Shown: in pieces, positions 30,490 through 40,087 of the stretch
Position numbering within the stretch: the stretch's first letter is position 1
Layout: every line of letters begins with the position of its first letter
Assembly: GCA_033557465.1 (NCBI GenBank)
Contig: CM066048.1
Span: 14,174,305 to 14,238,304 of the forward strand
Direction: 5' to 3'
From: Ichthyophis bannanicus
Lineage: Eukaryota > Chordata > Amphibia > Gymnophiona > Ichthyophiidae
Length of the DNA: 64,000 nucleotides
Made by a program: the position numbers and the translations under genes
Notes under the pieces: generated by a model
The model's input: the letters and a program-made list of their open reading frames with translations, nothing else
Told to the model about the DNA's origin: nothing
The model's database searches: none

Positions 30490-31065
30490 AAGAAATGATC
30501 ATATTATTCCACTTTTGTTTGAGTTACATTGGCTGCCAATCAAGTTTAGAATCCACTTGAAATATTTATGTTTAGTATTTAGAGTGATTGACAATGAATT
30601 AGTATCTTTATCATATGCAGGAACATACCAAGCTAGAAGTGCACTCTGGGCCAGTCACAAATCTGGTACCACTAACACTCCTCTGTGATAAAAAAAAAAA
30701 TTGCTCTTGTTGGGCTGTTTGGAAGCCCAGTGATGACATTGGCGCCCCTTGCGTATTTGCAGACTGCGTGGCCGCACTGCTCGCACAGCCCTTGGTACGG
30801 TCCTGATTATTTATCCTCTCATATTCGTTTAGGTCAGATTCTCAAGAATTACTGATGCTGGCCACAACTGCAGTAGTTCAGGAGAACTCAACACATTCTA
30901 GAGTTTTTCAGTTGCAGGTCCACATCTGTGGAACTCTTTATGAATTTATATCAAGAACAGTCCTATTTAGTATTTTGGAAGAAGGTGAAAGCATACTTCT
31001 TTGGTGGGCTTTTAATAGATGATTTTATATTATTTGAATTGTATTTGTCTGTAATTCTGTGTATG
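30490..31065 (+). mobile_element. L2-type LINE 3' fragment, split by a small hAT
   Basis: The translation HIIPLLFELHWLPIKFRIHL at 30500-30570 is the conserved L2 C-terminal phrase. After the insert at 30618-30805 the C-terminal and 3' UTR part continues, ending near TGTATTTGTCTGTAATTCTG. It is decayed. Confidence 0.65.
30618..30805 (+). mobile_element. Small hAT-type MITE, 188 bp
   Basis: The left end CAGGAACATACCAAGCT and the reverse-complemented right end CAGGACCGTACCAAGGGCT match at 13 of 15 outer bases and belong to the same family as 22844-23288. It splits an L2 fragment cleanly. The flanking 8-mers ATCATATG and ATTATTTA agree only at 5 positions, so the duplication is decayed. Confidence 0.7.
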
Positions 31066-32430
31066 TCAAAATGACTTCCATCCTCTACATTCTACTGAAA
31101 CGGCTCTTGCCAAAGTCTCCAGGGACTTGTTCCTGGCAAAATCCAAGAGCCTTTATGCAATCTTTATCTTTCTTGACCTTTCTGTTGCTTTTGACACTGT
31201 TGACCACAACCTTCTCCTTGCTTGGTTTTAAGGACTCTGTACTATGAGGTTCTCCTCTTATCTCTCCATCACTCTTTCAGTGTTTGCTCTGGTGGATCCT
31301 CCTCTGCTGCTATCTCGGTCTCAGTTGGTGTACCCCAAGGATCTATCTTGGATCTGCTCCTTTTCTCTCTACATACCTAGTCCCTTGGGGCACTTATCTC
31401 TTCCCATGGATTTCAGTACCATCTTTATGCTGATGACTCCCAGATCTATCTCTCTACACCTGAAATCTCTCCAGCAATCCAGCGTCGGATCTCTGCCTGC
31501 CTTTCTGACATTCCTGCTTGGATGTCTTACTGTTACTTGAAATAGAACATGGCCAAAACTGAGCTTCTTATATTAACCCCTAAACCTTCCTCCTTTCTCA
31601 GTCTCTGTGGATAGCTCTGTACTCCTCCCTGTCTCCTCAGCTCGCAACCTTGGGGTCGTCTCTGGCTCCTCTTTCTCCTTCTCCACACACGTCCATCTGA
31701 TAGCTAAAACCTGCCATTTCTTTCTGTATAACATCAACAAAATCCATCCATTCCTTTCTGAACACACTACTAAGACACTTATCCACTCTGTAGTCACCTC
31801 CCATGCTGACTATTGTAACCTACTCCTTGCTGGTCTCCCTCTGAACCATCTATCTTCCCTTCAATCTGTTCAGCACTCTGCTGCATGGTAATTTTCTGCC
31901 AGCCTCGTCATGCCCATATTACCCCTCTTCTCAAGTCACTTCATTGGCTCTCTATCCATTTTTTCATCCAGTTCAAACTTCTCCTGCTGACCTATAAGTG
32001 CACTCACTCTGCAGCTCCTCTCTACCTTTCCTCTCTTATCTCTCCCTACACCCCTCCTCGGAAACTCCGCTCTTCTGGAAAATCCCTTCTATCTGTGCCC
32101 TTCTCTTCTATTGCTGACTCCAGACTTCGCTCCTTTCACCTTGCTGCTCCTTATGCCTGGAACAAACTACCTGAGTCTGTACGTCAGGTGCCTTCTCTGA
32201 CCCTTTTCAAATCCAGGCTGAAAACTGCTTTCGGATCTTGACTCACCTGATCTCCTTTGTGTTTCCTAACCATCCCCCCTAGCTGTATCCCGTGTCTACA
32301 GCTACTGTGTTGTCTGTCTTGACCAGATTGTAAGCTCTGATGAGCAGGGACCATCTTTTACATGTGTCTGTGCAGCGCTGTGTATCTTGTAGCACTATAC
32401 AAATGCTCAGTAGTAATAGTAGTAGTATTT
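31066..32430 (+). mobile_element. L2-type LINE, RT to 3' end (degenerate, second subfamily)
   Basis: Pieces of an RT occur in several frames: [17 protein letters not shown], then SSARNLGVVSGSSFSFSTHV, HTTKTLIHSVVTSHADYCNL and KSLHWLS. The 3' UTR ends TTGTAAGCTCTGATGAGCAG, CAGCGCTGTGTATC and a TAGTAATAGTAGTAGTA tail. This subfamily also occurs at 40905-41885 and probably 61050-62895. Its TAG-type tail differs from the AAAT tail of the 17.7 kb copy. Confidence 0.8.
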
Positions 32431-32817
32431 GTAATGATAGGCAAGTTATGAGTTTAATAGATGAAATAAAAATTAAAATTATATACAAAATTACTGGAGA
32501 TGTAGCCATGCAAGAGATGCAGCACAAGACTGTGAACGGAACATATCAAATGAACTGAATGTGCAGAAGGCGCTAGAGATCATAGAACGGATCAGAGCCA
32601 CCAAAACATTAGCCACTGGAGGAGCTCCCAAACGTTGAATAGACGTGCATAAGCAGAGAAACTTTGCTGGTTAAAAAACCCCGTAACATTAGAATATTAG
32701 ATTAGTGAGGACGAGTCGCCATGTGAGTATTGCACACAACTGACGCATGAGATGGAGCCTTTGAACTACAGCTTATGAAGCAAACAGAAAAGCTAAAAGG
32801 TGGCCTCAAAGGTCTAA
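32431..32817. other. Unassigned spacer
   Basis: AT-rich sequence before the second DIRS. No gene recognised. Confidence 0.4.
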
Positions 32818-32955
32818 TTCCTGAGCGGTCCTCCAGTTTAGTCCTCCACATCCGGGTAGTGCACCTCCTCCTGCAGCCTGGAGACTGGACCAATCAGAAT
32901 CTTCCTATGCCTGCTGCTGGAGCTCCCATCAGCTCCAAGTGTGTCCAGTCTCCTT
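32818..32955 (+). repeat. DIRS copy 2 left inverted terminal repeat
   Basis: It starts TTCCTGAGCGGTCCTCCAGT and contains TTTAGTCCTCCACATCCGGG, GCACCTCCTCCTGCAGCCTG and CAATCAGAATCTTCCTATGC, then GCTCCCATCAG. These blocks recur in reverse complement at 38641-38760. Confidence 0.9.
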
Positions 32956-33364
32956 GCAGCTGGAGGACGTGTGCGCCTGGGGTTAGGCACACTTTAGGAC
33001 TGTTGGAGGCAACACTAGAGATAGTGGTTTTTGGGAGATTTTCCTTTGCACTGCTATTTTTTCTTTAATTTCTTTTATAGGTAGTTGTAGCTTTAAAAAA
33101 AAAAAAAAAAACATACCAAGACAAGGGTTTGCCGGATGCAATCGAGAAGCCGGGTCTGCACTGTGCTGCTGACTTTGCTACCGAGGGGTCTTGTTGCAGT
33201 CCGAGGCTAGCTCCATTCCTCCTAGACTATACGGAGGAGAGCTCTGCCTTGCCAGCCCTCTATCTGCATCTGGAAAGCCTGCACGGCGTGCTGGCTTCCC
33301 TTTCGCGATCCGGTCTATACTTGTTTATTTTCAGTGACTGCCTGCTGTAGTAGCTTGCTCCTGC

Positions 33365-35257
33365 TCATGGCTTCGAGTGGCGTGCCGTCTACAGCGTTTT
33401 TGCACAAGGGGTGAGTTTCGGATGCTTTCAGTGCTGCGGGCGTCCGTTTGGTTTTCTTTAATTTCCTTTCTTTAATTTCTGTTCATTTTGTTTTGCCATT
33501 GCTTGCTTTTTTGCGCCCTTTTTTTCTCGCCGGCCGAGATGTGCCGGAGGCCATTTTTTTTTTAGCTCCGGTTTTTTCCCGCCCGGCTTCCAGAGTTCCT
33601 TTCTGCTTAGCGCATTTTTGACTTGGCGTTTTTGCTGGGAGAGGGGAGATCTGTCGTCCCAGTTGCTAGTTCGTTTAAAAAAAAAACAACGGAGATTTTC
33701 TTTCCTTTTAGTTTCTTTGATTTCTTTAATTTCTTTTCATTTTCACATTATCTGTGGGGGCTGCTGCGACTGTATGGTTGCCAGACCGCAGTGTGTAGAG
33801 GGGCGGTGGACGAGTCTGGGGTTTGCAGGGGCTGCGCCTCAGCTTCCACCAGTTTAGAGTAGCAACTGGAGCATAAGGAGCTCTCAGGTCCAGGGAGCCC
33901 GGTTGTTCAAGCGGACGGAGATCCTTCTCCTGGCCCTCTTGCGTCTGGTTCTACGGCCCCCCCTAAGGGGCAGGGGGGAGCGTGGCCGATTGCAGCAGCC
34001 GAGTCTTCCTTCACGGATTTTTCCCCTGACTTTGTCCTACTTATGCACCAGGCCTTTCGCTTGGGTCGCACGGGCAAGTTGCCAGACGCCTGGCCGTCAC
34101 CCCTGTCATCTTTACAGGGTGGGGAGTCCAGGCAGGAGGGTCAGCCTTCAGCCAAGCGCCTTAGGTCCATGGACCTCGACCACGATGACGTGGGCTGGCC
34201 GGATACTGATGCCGACGTGGATCCTGAAGCGGATGTTGAGGAGTTGGAAGACGGTGAAATCCCGGAGCCCGAGGATCAAGCCCGGATCATTCGGGTGTTC
34301 CGTAAAGAAGAGCTGGTGCCTTTGATTACGGAATCTCTTCACGCCCTCAATCTCACTGCCCCTCGTCCGGTAGAGGAGGACGGGTTGGAGGATCCTCTCA
34401 TTCAAGCGGTGCGCGAATCTCAGGTGGTGTTTCCGGTGCACCGTGTGGTGGAACAGATGATTCAAACTGAGTGGGATCAGCCTTAGTCCGGCCTTAAGGG
34501 AATTCGGACTATGAACCGCCTGTATCCGTTAGCGGATAAGGACAAGGAGAGGTTTAAGTCGCCAAGAGTGGACGCCGCGGTGTCGGCGGTCACCAAGAAA
34601 ACCACCATTCCTGTTGAAGGCAGTGCGGCCTTGAAGGACGCGCACGACAAGAAGATGGATGGCTTGTTGAAACAGGCCTTTGAGACCAATGCTCTTTCCT
34701 TGCAGGCCTCCATTTGTGGAGCTTGGGTGGCTAGGGCCTGCTTACGGTGGGCTCAGCGTTTGAGGCAAGGTTCCGGCTTGGATCAGCAGGGCTTACTGGA
34801 AATGACTCGTCTGGAATCTGGCTCGGCGTATTTGGCGGATGTGCATTATGATTTGATTAGGACTTTGGCGAATAGCATGGCCTCTTTGGTGGCGGCGCGC
34901 AGATCTTTATGGTTGCGGAATTGGGCAGCCGATGGCTCTTCCAAGTCCCGCCTCAGTAAACTTCCCTTTAAGGGGAAATTGTTGTTCGGTGAAGATCTGG
35001 ATAAGTTGGTGAAGGACCTCGGGGAGTCCAAAGGCGGTAGGCTGCCCGAAGATAAGCCTAAGTTGAGCAGGAACCTGCCGCCAGCGCGGGGTCAGTTTCG
35101 AGACTTTCGCAGATTCCGTTCTTCCCGCCTATGGGGTTCCCAGCGCGGCCGGAATAGCTCCAGGTTCCAAGACTTTCGCGGTTTTCGAGGAGCGGGAAGA
35201 GGCTTCTCAGCGGCGTCCTCTTCTGCGTCCTCTTCCTTTGGTCGAAAAACGCAATGA
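33365..35257 (+). pseudogene. DIRS gag-like protein (copy 2), with internal TAG codons
   Basis: The coding frame is best seen from 34043 to 34486 (acidic: DLDHDDVGWPDTDADVDPEA) and 34511 to 35257 (MNRLYPLADKDKERFKSPRV; a basic, Arg/Phe-rich tail FRRFRSSRLWGSQRGRNSSR). These are in the same frame, separated only by a TAG at 34484. The same frame runs upstream through another TAG (33860) to a Cys-bearing segment (GVCRGCASAS). An ATG at 33367 begins MASSGVPSTAFLHKG, then a stop, and a GTGAGT donor-like site lies at the same point, so an intron is possible. Role: packaging of element RNA, inferred from position. Confidence 0.7.
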
Positions 35258-37160
35258 AGCGAGGCGGGCTCCGGGGGGAGAGTTAGTCATCGGAGGTCGT
35301 CTGCGGGACTTTCTTCCTTCCTGGGCCCAAATTACATCAGATCAGTGGGTGCTCGAGATCATCAGGGACGGTTATGTGCTGGAGTTTGCTTCTCCGATTC
35401 CAGAAGCCTTTGTCCTTTCCCCCTGCAAAGGAGAGCAGCGGGTGCGGGCCATTCGAACGACATTGCGTCGACTCCTCGATTTGGGAGCGGTAACTCCCAT
35501 TCCTCCCTCCGAGCGCGGCGTCGGTCGCTACTCCATTTATTTCGTGGTGCCAAAGAAAGACGGTTCGCTTCGCCCGATTCTAGATCTCAAGGGGGTGAAT
35601 CGTTTTCTCCGGGTGCCGCATTTCCGTATGGAGACCTTACGGTCCGTCATCGTGGCGGTTCGTCAGGGGGAGTTTCTGACCGCTCTCGATCTCTCGGAGA
35701 CCTATTTACACATTCCCATCCGAGCGGTGCATCAACGGTTCCTCAGGTTCGCGTTCCCGTGGGGTCACTTTCAATTTCGAGCCCTGCCGTTCGGTCTAGC
35801 CACAGCTCCACGCACCTTCACAAAGGTCATGGTGGTGGTTGCGGTGGCCTTGCGGAAGGAAGGTATCTTGGTCCACCCTTATCTCGACGATTGGTTGATT
35901 CGTGCGAAGTCTGAGGCAGAGAGCGTGCAGGCAACGGACAGAGTAGTGGCTTTGCTGCGGTCTCTCGGCTGGGTGGTGAATGAGAAAAAGAGTCATCTTG
36001 TGCCCACTCAATCCCTCGAATACCTCGAGGTTCATTTCAACACGGCGAGAGGCTTGGTGTGCTTGCCGGAGCGCCGCGTCCAGGCGTTGCAGGGGCTCGT
36101 GCGCTCCTTCTTGAGGATTCCCGCTCTGTCAGCCTGGTGGTACCTGCGGCTGTTAGGCACTATGGCAGCGACGTTGGAGGTGGTGCCGTGGGCCAGGTTT
36201 CACATGCGACCACTTCAGAGAGCCCTGTTACGATGGTGGTCGAACCAGTCGGATTCGTTGAACAAGCGCTTGCCTTGCCCGAAATCGGTTCGTCTGTCTC
36301 TCCGGTGGTGGCTGTGCTCGGAGCGCCTATGGATGAGGCTTCCCTTGGAGCAGCCCACTTGGCTCCCGGTCATCACGGATGCGAGTCTGTTGGGCTGGGG
36401 AGCCCACTGCGAGGGGCAGTACGCGCAGGGGATGTGGTCCCTTCTCGAGACTTCTTGGTCGATCAACCGCCTGGAGCTGCGAGCGGTGCGACTCGCGCTG
36501 CAGGCCCTAGAGACTTTTGTGAAGGGGCGGGCAGTGCGGGTCCTCTCAGACAACTCGGCAACGGTGGCCTACATCAACCGACAGGGGGGCACCGGCAGTG
36601 TGGCCATGGAAAGCGAGGCAGACACCTTGTTCGCTTGGGTGGAGACCCATCTGCCAGCTCTTTCGGCAGCGCACATCGCGGGAACAGACAATGTCTTGGC
36701 GGATTTTCTCAGCAGGGTGCAGGTCGACCCTGGAGAGTGGGACCTGCACCTGCAGGTGTTTGCGCAGATAGTTCGCAGATGGGGGCCTCCGATTATGGAT
36801 CTCATGGCGACCTTTCAGTTGACGAAGACGGGGCAGTTCTTCAGCAGGCGGAGAGAACACATGTCCGAAGGCATCAACGCGCTTCTTCAGCCATGGCCGG
36901 AGGATGGTCTTCTTTATGTCTTTCCCCCTTGGGCGTTGATCGGTCGTGTCGTGCAGCGCATCGAGGCGCACCGGGGGCAGGTTTTACTAGTGGCTCCAGA
37001 TTGGCCCAGAAGACCGTGGTATGCCGATCTGGTTCGCTTGCGAAACGGAGTGTCATGGAGGCTGCCTCCGCTTCCGGATCTGCTGCTTCAGGGTCCGCTG
37101 CGGATGCCTCAAGTGGATCGATTCTCACTTACGGTCTGGCCCTTGAAAGGGCTCAGTTAA
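35238..37160 (+). CDS. DIRS reverse transcriptase-RNase H (copy 2), intact
   Basis: The 640-residue open frame overlaps the gag end by 20 bases in another frame. RT motifs: VIGGRLRDFLPSWAQI, VPKKDGSLRPILDLKGVNRF, FLTALDLSETYLHIPI (first Asp), LPFGLATAPRTFTKVM and VHPYLDDWLIRAK (Asp pair, about residue 215). RNase H: VITDASLLGWGAHCE (about 380), NRLELRAVRLALQ, VRVLSDNSATVAYINRQGG and HIAGTDNVLADFLSR, giving the full D-E-D-D set. The C-terminal domain (IMDLMATFQL, LLYVFPPWALIGRVVQRI at about 560) corresponds to the methyltransferase-like region described for many DIRS elements. The enzyme makes element cDNA. The start at the ATG of 35238 is the first in frame. Confidence 0.92.
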   Translation: MVEKRNEARRAPGGELVIGGRLRDFLPSWAQITSDQWVLEIIRDGYVLEFASPIPEAFVLSPCKGEQRVRAIRTTLRRLLDLGAVTPIPPSERGVGRYSIYFVVPKKDGSLRPILDLKGVNRFLRVPHFRMETLRSVIVAVRQGEFLTALDLSETYLHIPIRAVHQRFLRFAFPWGHFQFRALPFGLATAPRTFTKVMVVVAVALRKEGILVHPYLDDWLIRAKSEAESVQATDRVVALLRSLGWVVNEKKSHLVPTQSLEYLEVHFNTARGLVCLPERRVQALQGLVRSFLRIPALSAWWYLRLLGTMAATLEVVPWARFHMRPLQRALLRWWSNQSDSLNKRLPCPKSVRLSLRWWLCSERLWMRLPLEQPTWLPVITDASLLGWGAHCEGQYAQGMWSLLETSWSINRLELRAVRLALQALETFVKGRAVRVLSDNSATVAYINRQGGTGSVAMESEADTLFAWVETHLPALSAAHIAGTDNVLADFLSRVQVDPGEWDLHLQVFAQIVRRWGPPIMDLMATFQLTKTGQFFSRRREHMSEGINALLQPWPEDGLLYVFPPWALIGRVVQRIEAHRGQVLLVAPDWPRRPWYADLVRLRNGVSWRLPPLPDLLLQGPLRMPQVDRFSLTVWPLKGLS

Positions 37161-38200
37161 GGAAGAAAGGTTATTCTTCTGAGGTTATTGCCACGCTCCT
37201 TCGGGCGCGGAAGCCTTCCACCTCGCTCGCGTATGTGCGGGTGTGGCGGTTTTTTGAGGATTGGTGTTCGCGGCGTGGGGTTCGCGCGGCAGCGGCTTTG
37301 GTGTCGGTGATTCTCAGTTTTTTGCAGGACGGATTTGACAAGGGTTTGGCGGCCAGTTCTCGGAAGGTGCAGTTGGCGGCACTGGCGTGCTACAGGGGCA
37401 AGGTTCTGGGGATCCCCCTAGGGGCGCATTCGGACGTGCAACGTTTTCTTAGAGCGGTTTTCAGGTTACGGCCTTCCCGCAGGGTGTCAGTTCCATCGTG
37501 GGATTTGAATCTCGTCTTACGAGCTTTGGTTCGCAAACCCTTTGAACCTTTACGGAAGGCTTCGGTGAAGGATCTCACCCTGAAGACGGTTTTTCTGGTG
37601 GCGATCTGTTCGGCGAGGCGCATTTCCGAGTTGCAGGCTCTTTCGTATAGAGAACCGTTCCTGTCTATCTCCAGGGATCGGGTGGTTCTTCGACCTGTGC
37701 CCTCTTTTCTGCCTAAGGTGGTTTCGCCTTTTCATTTGAATCAGCCTGTTTTTCTTCCGGTCCTTCATTCGGACGCAGGGAGTTCCACGGACGGGGGCTT
37801 ACATTGCCTAGATGTGCGGCTCATCCTTTGTCGCTATTTACAAGTGTCCGAGCCGTTCCGTAAGACTGATCAATTGTTCGTGCTTTTTGGCGGGGCCCGC
37901 AAAGGTGAAGCGGCGGCGAAGGGATCCATCGCCCGGTGGATTAAAGAGGCCATTGCATCGGCTTACATTTTGCAGGATCGGCCAGTTCCGGTGGGTTTGC
38001 GGGCCCACTCTACCAGGGCTCAGGCGACATCCTGGGCAGAACATAGTCTTGTTCCACCAGTGGAAATTTGTAGGGCGGCTACTTGGTCGTCTCTTCATGT
38101 CTTCAGTAAACACTACCGGTTGGATGTGCTCGCCGCTCAAGATTCTGGTTTTGGCTCGGCGGTGTTGCGCGCCGCTTGGCAAGGTCCCGCCCGGTGTTGA
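37055..38200 (+). CDS. DIRS tyrosine recombinase (copy 2), intact
   Basis: I chose the ATG at 37055 (MEAASASGSAASGS). It gives 381 residues and overlaps the end of RT/RNase H by about 100 bases. The frame is in fact open much further upstream (to 36059), inside the RT gene. Domains: KKGYSSEVIATLLRARKPST then a SAM-like N-terminal domain, ICSARRISELQAL (first catalytic Arg, about residue 186), LRAHSTRAQATSWAEH (HxxR, about 318) and FSKHYRLDVLA (nucleophilic Tyr, about 353). All four signature residues are present. It should integrate the circular DIRS DNA in the nucleus, leaving no target duplication. Confidence 0.92.
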   Translation: MEAASASGSAASGSAADASSGSILTYGLALERAQLRKKGYSSEVIATLLRARKPSTSLAYVRVWRFFEDWCSRRGVRAAAALVSVILSFLQDGFDKGLAASSRKVQLAALACYRGKVLGIPLGAHSDVQRFLRAVFRLRPSRRVSVPSWDLNLVLRALVRKPFEPLRKASVKDLTLKTVFLVAICSARRISELQALSYREPFLSISRDRVVLRPVPSFLPKVVSPFHLNQPVFLPVLHSDAGSSTDGGLHCLDVRLILCRYLQVSEPFRKTDQLFVLFGGARKGEAAAKGSIARWIKEAIASAYILQDRPVPVGLRAHSTRAQATSWAEHSLVPPVEICRAATWSSLHVFSKHYRLDVLAAQDSGFGSAVLRAAWQGPARC

Positions 38201-38213
38201 CTGCTCTGTTACA

Positions 38214-38310
38214 TCCCGGATGTGGAGGACTAAACTGGATACCCGCTCAGGAAATGGAAATTACACTTACCTGGTAATTGTAGTTCCTGGAGGATCCAGT
38301 TTAGTCCTCC
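38214..38310 (+). repeat. DIRS copy 2 internal complementary region
   Basis: CCCGGATGTGGAGGACTAAA then CTGGATACCCGCTCAG complements the left terminus. From 38251, GAAATGGAAATTACACTTAC then CTGGTAATTGTAGTTCCTGG complements the outer right tail. The junction at about 38250 represents the predicted circle joint. Confidence 0.9.
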
Positions 38311-38640
38311 TTCCCTCCCATGTGTCAGGTTTCTTTGGGGCGGCACGCTTACTGTGCAGGTGCTTGAATGTCTCAGCGTGTTTCTTCGGGTTTTTCGTAT
38401 CCGGGGCTCACTTCTGCTTTTCTTCTACTTTCTTCTTGCCACCTCTTCAGTTCGGGTGGCTGGGGTTCTGACTGCTTCCTTTTTCGGGTGGAGTCAAAGG
38501 CGCTGTGCAGAGTTTTGGCTTCCTCGTTTGGGGAGGGGGTCGCTTAACTCTTTAGGGGACTAAATTCTGTTCTAGTTGCTATTTCTACTTATCTCATATG
38601 TTGCTTCTTTGAGTCTGCTTTGTTAATAGTTCACTGGGGG

Positions 38641-38793
38641 CTGATGGGAGCTCCAGCAGCAGGCATCCTGGCATAGGAAGATTCTGATTGGTCCAGTCTC
38701 CAGGCTGCAGGAGGAGGTGCACTACCTGGATGTGGAGGACTAAACTGGATCCTCCAGGAACTACAATTACCAGGTAAGTGTAATTTCCATTTT
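38641..38793 (+). repeat. DIRS copy 2 right inverted terminal repeat with outer tail
   Basis: Counterpart of the left repeat, followed by the asymmetric tail GGAACTACAATTACCAGGTA then AGTGTAATTTCCATTT. CAG|GTAAGT (38771-38779) is again a consensus splice donor near the very end. Confidence 0.9.
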
Positions 38794-39873
38794 GAGAGGA
38801 AACATCCTACAGGTGACGGTATATTGGGATTTTCCCGAATGCTCTGGATGTGAAACAAAAGTTATGTAATTTGGATGAGAAGACTGAATGAAGGTGAATG
38901 GATGCACAAAGGGTGGTGGATGTGAGTGATGCTAGCTGATGACGCAATGCAAGAAGCAGGAAAATATAAGATATGGGGAAATGATGCCTCTGGGATTACT
39001 ATAGAACTCAAGTCATTTCTTTACCAAGCACCATATGGAAAGTTCTTGTTTTATTGTGATTTCCTCTAAGTACATTTATCCTGGGTGTCCACAGTCTGTG
39101 ATCACTGAGACTCTTAGGAGGATAATCCAAATAGATGGAGTGGGAAGTTTGATCTCATACTCTCGGCAAGTCTATTTATTTTATGTTTTTATTTCTTTGG
39201 ATTTATTAATCGTCTTCATGAACAGATTCACCCAAGGCAGTGTACAACAGATGATTTACAACAGCCAAATAACCACCATGTCAGCATAATAGACAATTAG
39301 AATAGCGAGAGTGAGTGGACTTTGCTAGTGTGTTAGGAATTATGTTAATATTGTTTTGATATTTTTATGTATTGATTTTGCTTTTAGAATGTGTATTACT
39401 TTGTATTTGTTATGTGAGTGTTTTTATATTTGATTCTGTATTTTTTCACTGTTCATTGTAAACTGTATTAGGTGGTCCTTTGATGGGCCAAAAAAGCAAT
39501 ACATAAAATTCAGGATTACATTAGATTAACAGAGGTTGTGCCGCTTACTGTCAGGATAATTGAAGTCATACTTTCTTTGTCTGTGTGTGGAGCCTGAAGG
39601 TTTGACCTCTGGTAGCTCGTTGGTGCTGTCCCCAAAAGGTGAGTGAAGCATAATCAGAATTCAACTAGTAGGAAGCACAGGACTACTAGGCTGCATCTTT
39701 CAAGGATATTACCGTTGACAGCCAGGTCCCTGAGCTCCTGCACAAGCTGTCCACAGTACAAAGAGCCAAGTGATGGGCTCCTGCCGAGTCCTGAATGGCA
39801 ATGATGCAACTGTTTGTGCAGTCAGATTTGCAATATGCATGCCCATTGGAAATCTGTTGCATGTCTCTGCACA
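38794..39873. other. Spacer with weak L2-like tail remnants
   Basis: Two pieces resemble LINE tails: TTCATGAACAGATTCACCCA near 39218 (minus orientation) and TTCATTGTAAACTGTATTAG near 39451 (plus). No frame resembles a host gene. Confidence 0.4.
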
Positions 39874-39881
39874 CCTTAGAG

Positions 39882-40079
39882 CAGGGTTTCCCATTTTTAT
39901 CCTGGAGGCACGCCTAGTTTGCTGGGTGTTCACGATTGCCACAATGAATACACATGAGATAGATTTGCATATAACAGAGACCCCCCCCCCCCCCCATGTG
40001 TGCAAATCTATCTCATGCATATTCGTTATGGATATTCTGAAAGTCAGACATGCCTCTGGGACTGGGCTGAGAAACTCTG
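39882..40079 (+). mobile_element. hAT-type MITE, 198 bp, with perfect target duplication
   Basis: It is flanked by an exact 8-bp duplication, CCTTAGAG, at 39874-39881 and 40080-40087. The ends are CAGGGTTTCCCA and, in reverse complement, CAGAGTTTCTCA. The interior is palindromic: AGATAGATTTGCAT against TGCAAATCTATCT around a poly-C run. No coding capacity. Confidence 0.92.
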
Positions 40080-40087
40080 CCTTAGAG

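Larger units (their letters stand above)
32818..38793 (+). mobile_element. DIRS retrotransposon copy 2, full length, 6.0 kb
   Basis: It has the same architecture as copy 1 but is a different subfamily. The left repeat is 32818-32955, the internal complementary region 38214-38310, and the right repeat with outer tail 38641-38793. The RT/RNase H (640 residues) and tyrosine recombinase are completely open, with all visible catalytic residues. Gag contains two TAG codons (33860 and 34484). TTC/TTT triplets flank it and no target duplication is seen. This is the best-preserved autonomous element in the window. Confidence 0.93.
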
